64,000 bases of DNA. It comes from Falciphora oryzae. Taxonomy: Eukaryota > Ascomycota > Sordariomycetes > Magnaporthales > Magnaporthaceae. Below are positions 56,226 through 64,000 of the stretch, one piece after another. The notes under the pieces were generated by a model. That model was not told where the DNA came from. It worked only from the letters and a program-made list of their open reading frames with translations, and did not search any database. The position numbers and the translations under genes were made by a program. Position 1 is the stretch's first letter; every line of letters begins with the position of its first letter. The stretch covers positions 364,878 to 428,877 of the forward strand of contig JNVV01000018.1 of the NCBI GenBank assembly GCA_000733355.1, read 5' to 3'.

Positions 56226-58237
56226 ATGGCGCCACCGGCCTACATCTTTGTCGTGAGGTACACAGAGCTGCTCTCTATGTTTCGTCCCCACGCTCTGTGA
56301 TGATCACCAGGCTGACACTACTCTCACCACTATTCAGACACGGCAACCGGCTCGATGTCGCGGACAAACATTGGCACCTTTCCTCTCCAACACCCTACGA
56401 TCCTCCCTTGACGTACAGCGGATGGGCCCAGTCGCGCGCTGTCGGCACCCAGATCAGCAACATCCTCAGAGACCGCTCCGCCCAAGACGCAAACCCGTCG
56501 CAGCCCGGTCAGACCCCCAAGAAGCCGAGACGATACCGCATCGTCATACACAGCTCGCCCTTCGTGCGATGCCTACAAACCTCAATCGCCATCAGTGCCG
56601 GGCTGATGGGAAAGCCATCGCTGCTCGCACCCGCCCAGCGAAATCTCTCCCCAGCGCAGGTGAGCCAGCTGGCTGGCGCCGACGCCGCACAGACCAGTGG
56701 ATCGACCACACGGCCGAAGCAGCGGCGGACGTCGGTCGTGGGGAAGAAAACAGTGCTGCGCATAGACGCGTTTCTGGGCGAGTGGCTGTCTCCCGGTTAC
56801 TTCGAGCTCATAACCCCGCCGCCCGGCTCGGTTATGATGTTGGCGAGTGCAAAAGCGTCGCTGCTCAAAGCCGAGGACTACAAGAGCTACCCCCACCTCC
56901 AGACTCGGTCCCATTCCAATGTTTCCGCCTCAGTGCAGCCGCCCAGGAGCCAACTTTGGGCGGCGACTTCCATAAAGTCGAGCCCGCTATCGGGACTGCC
57001 TGCCAGCGCTGTAGAGGACGCCGCGCCATCGCCGCCGCTCCAAAACATGACTGGTATGAAGGACTCTCTTCCAGCGGCCGCTGATGCTGCTACTGTCGTC
57101 GAGGTTGGGGCCTATGACCCTCCTGTGCCTGCTTTCTCAATGCCCAAAAACGCGACCATCCCGGCAGGTTACGTCAACCACGCGAAAGATGCTTGTGTTG
57201 TGGTTGACTACCAGTGGGACTCGATGCGGCCGCCGTACAACTGGGGCGACGGCGGCGAGCTTCCCGAAGACTGGCCTGACATGCACAAGAGGTTCAAAAA
57301 GGGACTCCAGGCACTTGTGGACTGGTACACCAAGGCGGACGACCCTGCTTCGGCTGTAACAACCGAGTATGTGAAACCGGGAGCGGATGGTCTCATTCCC
57401 GCGCAGCCCGAGGACGGGGAGGACGAGAATGTGGAAACTGTTGTGATCCTGGTGTCGCACGGCGCCGGCTGCAATGCTATGATTGGAGCCATCACCCACA
57501 GGCCCGCCCTCATGGACGTTCCGATATCATCCCTTAGCATGGCCGCCTTGAAGAAGGCCGGCCAGGTCCCCAACGGAGTCGGCCCAAGAGGCACCGATGG
57601 CAGCATCGCGCTACACCAGACATACGACCTCGTGTTGAACGCGAGCACAGACCACTTGCGCTCTGCAACGCCCACGCCCAATGTCTCTCGTTCCCCAAGC
57701 ATGGCTAGTGTCTATGGCGGCTATGGCGCCGGCGTTGCGCGCGGCCGGAGCTCCAACTCGTTCTCGTCACCATCGGGCAGCGGCAGCCCGGTGACCCACA
57801 TGGAGGGCCTTAATAGGAGCTCCTCTATCAGCGGCTCTGTTGCCTCCATCCGTAGAGGCCTGCGCGACCAGGCTGTGTCGCGCCGCACGCCGTCCGGCCT
57901 ATCCGTGGGATTATGGTCGCCAGCCCCCAAGGCGGATTTCGAGTATGGCCTGGACGACGAGGAGGCCATTGTGTTTGATTCGAAGCAGCCATCCTCACCG
58001 CCGTCATCGACTAAATCACCGCCCCGGCAGTCGAGGCAAGGCCATGAACACAGCGACGAGCTCGACGACCAGCTGACCCACCTCCCCAAACGCTCGACTG
58101 CAGCCAGCGGCGCTGGCAAGGGCCTGTGGATTTCTGACGGCGGAGTTTCCACGCCGCCTTCCATTCCGGACACCGGGCCGGTGCGCGGCCAGACCTCTTC
58201 CAAGAGACGGTGGACCGTCACTGCTGAACGTCCCTAG
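56226..58237 (+). CDS. Histidine phosphatase superfamily (phosphoglycerate-mutase-like) protein
   Basis: Two exons (56226-56257 and 56338-58237) give 643 residues. Exon 1 encodes only MAPPAYIFVV plus part of Arg, and splicing recreates the phosphatase motif VVRHGNRLD with the catalytic His. The branch-2 residues are seen in VIHSSPFVRCLQTSIAISAG, and the second His in VILVSHGAGCNAMIGAI. Beyond about residue 430 the protein is a Ser/Pro/Gly-rich, probably disordered tail. The PGM-like core is split by long low-complexity inserts, making it about three times the size of a simple family member. Likely a regulatory phosphatase rather than a glycolytic enzyme; substrate unknown. Confidence 0.85.
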
Positions 58238-58770
58238 GAGGGCGTCAAGCACAGACACCACAAATCCGTCTTCCACGAGCGACGCTGGTCGAACCTGCCA
58301 CGCGGGCGAGGTACCTAGGAGGATGCCGTGCCCGAGGGAGGCGACGGCGACTATTGGGAGGATAGTGATGCCCACACGGGTAATTCTGCTTCGGAGGATG
58401 ACGACTATGGAATCGACTTCCCCAGAGAGGGCAGAGGAGGAGGAGGAGGGGGAGGAGCCCAGGATCACGTGGAGCCTCGAAGTTTCTAGGCTGGCAGAGT
58501 GGCTGCGTGATCGTAGCAACCCTGCTCTGGCGGGCGCTGCACCGGAACCCCCCTGGAACTGGCACTTTTTTTCATGTGCATTTGGTTCTCAGCAATCATG
58601 GATCTCAGCGTGTGGTTGTGTATCCAGCAGTAATAATAGCACGACAACTCCCCTACGAATTTGTAGTGTACAAAACAGCAATGCCCGAAGACCTGGAGAG
58701 TCTCAAAACCAGAAGTCTACTCTGTAGAAAAATTTGAGGTAGAGATTATAGGAACACAGCGCCCATTGAC
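58238..58770. other. Convergent intergenic, no gene seen
   Basis: 3' flanks of the phosphatase gene and of the kinase-vWA gene. ORFs are short and unsupported. Confidence 0.35.
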
Positions 58771-61747
58771 TTATGAAGAGGACCGATAGGACGTAGCCAT
58801 ACTCAATTGGCTTTCAAGGGCTTTGGTATCCGCCGGCCTGTCATCCTCCTGCTTATCGATGGCGCCGAGGAGGATGGACCACATGCATTCTGTGTGCGCC
58901 TTTGTGTCGACAATGTCCCAGTGCGTACCCTTCTCGTCATTGTTATCCTCGGGTGTCCTCCAAAGGTCGTCGTCCAGATACTGCAACCTCTCCAAGCCCA
59001 CCGGGTCGTGGCCGAAGGAGACCATCTGGATCACGGTGTGGGTGTCGAGCCGCCCGTCCTTCTGCTGGCTCCGGATGAACTCCTGCACGACGCGCGCGAC
59101 GCCCAGGGTCACGTCGTAGTCGCGCCTGTCCTTCTGGCTCCACACGCCTGAGGTCATGATGTAGATGTTGGTGCCCGTCGGCTGGACCACGTGCGACGGC
59201 CAGTGGAAGTAATGGTGGTGGTGGTGCTGGTGGTGCCTGGGCGCCGCGGTTGCGGTTGCGTTCTTTTCGAGCACAGAGTTGAGGATGGCGCGGACGGCGG
59301 CGGCCATGGACGACGACGTCGCGCCGCCGGCCTGGCCGGCCCGCGTGCTCTGCAGCAGGCCCGTCAGGTCGGCGGCGTTGCGGACGGTGTGCTTCACCAT
59401 GGGGGAGGAGACGAAACGGAGTTCCATGCCGTCCTTGTCGACCGACTTGACGACTTTGACGATTGCCTCGAGTGTGCGCTTGAGCTGGCTGGCGTAGGGG
59501 ATCATGGTGGTATAGTCGTCGATGAGGAAGATCTGTTACTTTTGTTAAACATGCCTTTTTTTTTTTTTCTTTCTCTCTCTCTCTTTTTCCCCTTCGAAGC
59601 TTCGGATAATTATTGCTAGGGAGAAGAGCATACCTGGTCGCGTCCGTCGAGGACTTCCTGAACGTCAGCCAAGAATGGATGCATGGCATTGAAGGGGTCG
59701 GCCTCGGTCGTCCACTTCCACGAGTTTCGGTAGTTGATGACGTAGTCAACAGTGACCTTGTCGTGCTTGGGAGGCTTTCGAACATGCGGGGATGACCCGT
59801 GTCGAGGTGACCATTGGCGGAAGGGCCCCTGTCGGGAGGAGGATGAGGCTGGCGGCGAGATTGGCGACGAGGGCGGCCGATGTTGGGCCTTGTTGGTCGA
59901 TGGACGCCGCAGGGGCGGTAGCTGGGCTGTCTTTTCTGGCTGAGCCGGTGGTGCCGTATTGGATATAAACATGGCCCCAAATGGTCCCTCGGGACAATGT
60001 TCATAGTATCTCCCGTCGGCGCTCCAATCTGGGGTCGCGTCGGGCACGAAATCGGTCGCGGCAGGACTCGGCGGGAGCGCAGGGGACGGGGGCTGGGCTA
60101 GGTTATTGGGGTCGTCAATGATCTCCTGCAGGCGCTGTGCGGTCGACTTTGCATCGCCTCTGAGCTTCGGCTCGCTGCTCAAGCCATTCGCGAGGATGAA
60201 ATCGACAATCTTCCCGGTGACGCCGTCAAAAACGCGTCGGTTTCTGTCGCTCAGTGACCTTACATCCTTGACTGCCTTGAGCGGGTGAGCGCCATCGTGG
60301 AAGCAGCCTTCGTACCCGACGACGGACGGAGACGCTGGCAAGTGATTCTGGGTCTTGTTCTCGTCCAACCGAGTCTGGAAGAAGTCCATTGCCGCCTGGG
60401 TGCCCCCAACCAGCCACACCGCGACCTCGAGCACCAAGCACGACAGCGACCAGAGATCTGTGCTTTTGGTGGCTGTTCCACGGACGCGGGTGGCGTTCCC
60501 GTGTTTAACGAACAGCTCGGGGGCGACATAGTTTCTTGGAGAATAGAGATGAGGCGTTTCCATATCGCCCATGCCCTGTAGCTCGCGACTGAGGCCCAGA
60601 TCGCCCAGTTTGAAGGATATCCTTTGTGTGCCGTATCGACTGCCACTTGACACGCCGTTTTGCGGTTGCAGGACGACGAAGATGTTGGCCGGCGTGATGT
60701 CGTGGTGGATGTAGGTGGCAGATGGGAGAAAATGGTTGTTGCCGCGAAGTCCGATGTTGTGGAGGCTGTCCAAAGCCCGGTACAAGCTGACAAGGCCAGA
60801 CCATAACTGGCGGATCCCTTCTGGAGTGTAGGGGATGCGGTTTTGACCGAGCCACCCCCGGAGGCTCCGTCCTTCCGCGTACTCCCGGATGATTGCCGCA
60901 CGGCCACCCTGCCTAAAGGCTCCTTTGCAGGCAAGGAAGTACTGTCCTGGGCTGTCTCTGTCTGAGTCTTCCAACTCTTGGATGGCCTCGTACGCGTTGA
61001 TCTCGGCCTGGTATGTGGACTTGACTTCCGAGGGCGAGAATTTTTTGATGACCAGGAGTTTTTCCTATACCCGAGGACACACGCGGGTCAGAATGGACGT
61101 ACTGACTGCGCGGGGGGAAGGATTTACAAAAACCTGAATGTGAAAAAGGCATTGATCCTTACAGACAAACTCGAGCCGTTGTAGGTTTGGTATTTTGCGA
61201 TTCGGGGCGTTGATCGGCCATCGCCTTCTTGCAAAACACACATCAACTTGAGTGGCAGAACCTCACTGGGTTCCAAGGTATCGTCCCATGGATCCCGCCC
61301 GATTGAGGCGGGTGTGAATAGGAACTGTGTATCGTAAAACCTGTCGGCAACACGGGCGTCCAGGAAGCAGTTTCTGGCGTCGTGCCTGGAAAGGGGTAGC
61401 CGACCATCGTTCATCCTTTTGTTTTGGAACAGGTTATGAATCTGCGTGACTTGCGAGCATTCCTTATCCGACATCCGCAGCAGAGTCGACAGCATGTGCA
61501 AGAGCTCGTCCTGGACGATGCTCTTGGAAAGGCTTATTTGGAGCGGCCCCAAGTATTGATCAACTCGTTCGTCGGTCCAGTACGATTTGAGCAGGCCGTG
61601 GGGGATGAAGTAATGGGTCTGGTTCTGGCTGTTGAGGCATGTGCCCTCGCACTTATTCTTGTCGACCCATGACATGAATTCGCGCCTGATATTCTGCTTC
61701 AGCGAACGGTTCGCTCCCGGCACATGTTGCTGCCGATGAGGGTCCAT
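58771..61747 (-). CDS. Protein kinase - von Willebrand factor A (vWA) domain protein
   Basis: Three exons (61747-61163, 61064-59634, 59532-58771) give 925 residues. Residues 1-195 form an N-terminal region of unknown fold (WVDKNKCEGTCLNSQ, HYFIPHGLLKSYWTDERVD). A Ser/Thr-kinase domain spans about 196-470: LLVIKKF (ATP Lys), YIHHDITPANIF (catalytic Asp about 317), FKLGDLGLSREL (Asp about 350), and YVAPELF in the activation segment. A Pro/Ser-rich linker (PPSSPISPPASSSS) follows. The vWA-like domain starts at about 640: IFLIDDYTTMIPYASQL, GGATSSSMAAAVRAIL, YIMTSGVWSQKDRRDY, TVIQMVSFGHD. The MIDAS is partly degenerate (DDYTT for DxSxS, and Ser where the TDG Asp would be). The vWA part contains a His run (HHQHHHHHYF). 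The second intron carries T12 and CT-repeat DNA. Confidence 0.86.
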
Positions 61748-63184
61748 GGTTGGCGGATGTGACGGCCAGGCTTCGGGAGATTCTATGAGGCGTCGGTGAG
61801 TGATCAATAAATAAATTCGATTATTTTTGATGGCACTTAAAGTTACGAGAATAAGTGAGGAAATGGACAGACGGCACAGACACGAGATTCTGGCTTGGGT
61901 CGGCCAAACTTGGAAAAGCACGCTATCTACAGGATATATCTGGGGGAGAGCCAGGAACACCCTGAGGCCAGGGTCGGGGCATGAGGAATTTTGGCGTCTT
62001 GGCCGCGTTCACCGGTCGAACGCAAGGTCGCCTTGGTTCGCCAGTTGGGAGTGATGCAAGGCAGCAAAGCAGGCAGGCGTGCGAAGGCGTCCGCCGCTTG
62101 ACGCTGACAGTAACCATGCAGTGCCATGCTATTTTTCTGCTTGGGTGCCCAACCAAGCCTTTTCAGCCCAATGAAAACCGGTGAAATAAGCCCCACGAAC
62201 CCGAGCCTGCATTCATTAGCTTGGTTGCAGGAAGTAGTGGAAGCTTCCTTGCGGCATTGCGCCTCACCGGATCCACATGTGCAATTCGGGGTAATCACGG
62301 GTCGGGACGATTCTATCTGTTTCGTCGACATATTCTCGAAATGACCTGGATGTACATCTCGTACTGCTTTGTGGACCTATGAGTGCTTGACTCTCGAATG
62401 GAGATTGTTCGCTCAAAGCTTGTTGAGTGGTCTCGTGCTTATCTCCCCCGCCTCAAGCTGGGCTGCAGGTCTCCCGCCTGTCACACGGAAGAGCCCGTGG
62501 ACTCACCTAATCGGCCCCACAGAAGGTCCGGGAACCGGTATAGGTGCCCAACGGCCCCGAGGCCCAAAGGCCGAAGGCCGGAAGGGCAGTGTGAATCATG
62601 TACTTAATATTTCGCACGGATCACAGGGTGGTTTATATAAACCCTGCCATCTCCTATGTCCTCCATAAAAGATTCCTTTTTCCTTAAGCATTTTTTAAGC
62701 CCATAAAAAGATTATCTGCAATATAGAGATCCTTTTCCAAGCCGTTTTTAACTCCTTGTTACAAATAATTTTTTTTTTTTCGCTTTGCCCCCTGACGGAA
62801 ACCTTACTATTTTTCCTTTTAAGCTTTAAAAAGGTTTTGTTAATTGGTACTTATAAACTTTAACTGTTGCCTTTTTTAGCGAATAAAACTTGTTAAAAGA
62901 ACTAATGTATTTAGCTAAAGTTGGGTGCATAAGCCCAACCTACACTGTACTACCCTCTTTGGATTATCTACCCTGTACTGTTGTGGGGTTGTGCACAAGA
63001 ATAACGGACAGGGCTTATAGCGTGCTTAAGGGTGGCTTACAGCACCTACAGCACCTACCGGAAGCCTAAAGGCGGCCTGCAGCCCCTGTGGGATGCCTAG
63101 GCATCCAAGTTAGTCGTTGTGGGTCATACTGACTCGCCTACCCTGCACAGAATTGATCAGGAGTCAATTTGCACAAGTCAGATT

Positions 63185-63187
<3 letters not shown>
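61748..63187. other. Gene-poor, repeat-derived region with AT-rich block
   Basis: No supported gene. From about 62640 to 62960 the base composition turns strongly AT-rich, in contrast with all genes to the left. A hairpin GTTGGG-TGCATAAG-CCCAAC lies at 62920-62939, and short repeated CTACAGCACCTAC-type units follow near 63030-63060. This looks like decayed transposon DNA. Confidence 0.55.
62920..62939. repeat. Short inverted repeat (hairpin) in AT-rich block
   Basis: GTTGGG pairs with CCCAAC around an 8-nt spacer. It may be a remnant of transposon terminal repeats; this is inference. Confidence 0.5.

Positions 63188-63219
<32 letters not shown>
63188..63219. repeat. (GA)n microsatellite
   Basis: About 16 GA units on the + strand. 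On the minus strand it would be a CT-rich tail directly downstream of the LINE 3' region and may mark the element's 3' end. Confidence 0.9.
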
Positions 63220-63221
<2 letters not shown>

Positions 63222-64000
63222 TATTTAACGTCGGTAAGTCGGGATCTACCAGTCCCTGCCTCCCAGGGGGCATACGACGTGCTAGCGCTACCTAAGCTTG
63301 ACACTAGGCTATGTGTTGCTATCGAGGCGGCTAACAGATCAAACCAAGGGGCAAGCCCAAGGCACACGGAGTTCGGGCCGCATTCCGGCGCTCCTTGTTG
63401 GTGAGCGGGCAATCGGCAAAAGGGGCGAATAAACGCCGGGGCGCTGTAAGCGCTGCTGTTGGTGGTAGTGAAAGCTGTCGGCCGGCAAAGTGCCGGAAAA
63501 AGAGTGAGGCCGAGTGTGGCGGGAGGGATCGCAATAAACCCCCCCTGGGCCCGGCCGGAGGTGCGGGGGACTAACGAGCCTACTGTTGGTCCTAATAGTA
63601 CAAAGGAAAAGTGAAAAATGCAAAGGAAAAAGGAAAAGGGAAAATAGGTTATATGCGGGCTATTTAAACCCTGTTACTATCGCCCAGCGATAGTGTAATA
63701 GTTGGTAGTTTCGACGAACGAAGCAAAAAGGAAAGGCTTTTGCAATAGCCGTTTCCAATATCCGGGCCTATCAAAAGCCGGGGAAGGGTCCGTTGTGGGC
63801 CACTTGTTTTCTGCCGCCCTAGCCAGCCTGCAGTATACAGGGTGGGAAGGGGACTTGTTTCTTCCGCACCGGCACGGGTTGTCGTTTTCGTGCTGGAACT
63901 TTCGGTGGTACCAGTCGAAATCCCCATGCCCCGTGCGTGCGGCTATTAGCCGCTGTAACACCTTCCGGTGCAACTGCAAAGCTTCGGGTGCAGGCCGTGG
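63220..64000 (-). mobile_element. 3' end of a Tad-like LINE (non-LTR retrotransposon), 5' part outside window
   Basis: A minus-strand coding end (stop at 63677) is followed by about 450 bp of non-coding DNA that runs to the GA/CT microsatellite. Coding homology is judged from the C-terminal RNase H / zinc-knuckle region. The lower boundary at about 63220 is inferred from the microsatellite. Confidence 0.55.
63677..64000 (-). CDS. LINE ORF2-type polyprotein, C-terminal fragment (partial)
   Basis: An open frame from the window edge to a stop at 63677, about 107 residues. Recognised stretches are LIAARTGHGDFDWYHRKFQH, then the Cys/His element CRCGRNKSPSHPVYCRLA and a Trp-containing tail (GYWKRLLQ). 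The AARTGHGDF-x-CxCG-x-SPxH-x-C arrangement is typical of the end of fungal Tad-clade LINE proteins, after reverse transcriptase and RNase H. The frame is intact here, so this copy may be relatively young; the rest lies outside the window. Confidence 0.7.
   Translation of the reverse strand, partial: PRPAPEALQLHRKVLQRLIAARTGHGDFDWYHRKFQHENDNPCRCGRNKSPSHPVYCRLARAAENKWPTTDPSPAFDRPGYWKRLLQKPFLFASFVETTNYYTIAGR

Noticed and set aside
58943..60004. 353-codon minus-strand frame
   Set aside because: Alternate frame of the kinase-vWA gene, Arg/Pro-rich. The main frame has kinase and vWA motifs.

Overview
The window reads as nuclear DNA of a filamentous ascomycete, most likely a Sordariomycete. Genes are GC-rich and closely spaced on both strands. 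They carry short introns (about 54-130 bp) with GT..AG ends and CTAAC/CTGAC-type branch sites. The families are typically fungal: a highly reducing polyketide synthase, a BLI-3-like protein, an acuH-type carnitine carrier and a Tad-like LINE remnant. The species cannot be named from sequence alone. All gene models below were spliced by eye, checking that reading phase is kept across each junction.

Left part (1-25.5 kb), accessory and metabolic. A highly reducing PKS runs off the left edge on the minus strand (KS-AT-DH-degenerate cMT-degenerate ER-KR-ACP). It is divergent from an acyl-CoA synthetase (10183-11901). Then come a small secreted six-cysteine protein (12787-12996), a tRNA-Gly(GCC), a single-pass membrane protein with a Cys-rich ectodomain, a secreted GMC oxidoreductase, a LigB/DODA-type ring-cleaving dioxygenase, an MFS sugar-porter-like transporter, and an aldehyde-dehydrogenase-like pseudoenzyme with a C-terminal membrane segment. 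PKS, ligase, oxidoreductase, dioxygenase and transporter would suit a natural-product or aromatic-metabolism island, but co-regulation is inference.

Middle (25.5-30 kb). Three small membrane proteins of the IFI6/IFI27 (ISG12) type occur together. Two are a head-to-head inverted duplication that includes their promoters. The third follows in tandem. A 92-bp inverted repeat pair flanks the first copy, and a 12-bp-unit pyrimidine microsatellite lies between the second and third.

Right part (30-62 kb), mostly housekeeping: bli-3, diphthine synthase (dph5), snu23, a ubiquitin E2, alg1, a His-rich CDF zinc transporter, the carnitine carrier, a TFIIIC subunit, GPI8 (with a GC-AG intron) and a histidine-phosphatase protein. 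Less ordinary genes are interspersed: an F-box/ankyrin gene split by one in-frame TAG, a small kinase-like protein, an unplaced and possibly broken ORF pair, and a 925-residue kinase-vWA protein.

Right edge (62-64 kb). Genes give way to AT-rich, repeat-rich DNA with a short hairpin, a GA microsatellite and the 3' end of a Tad-like LINE that leaves the window.
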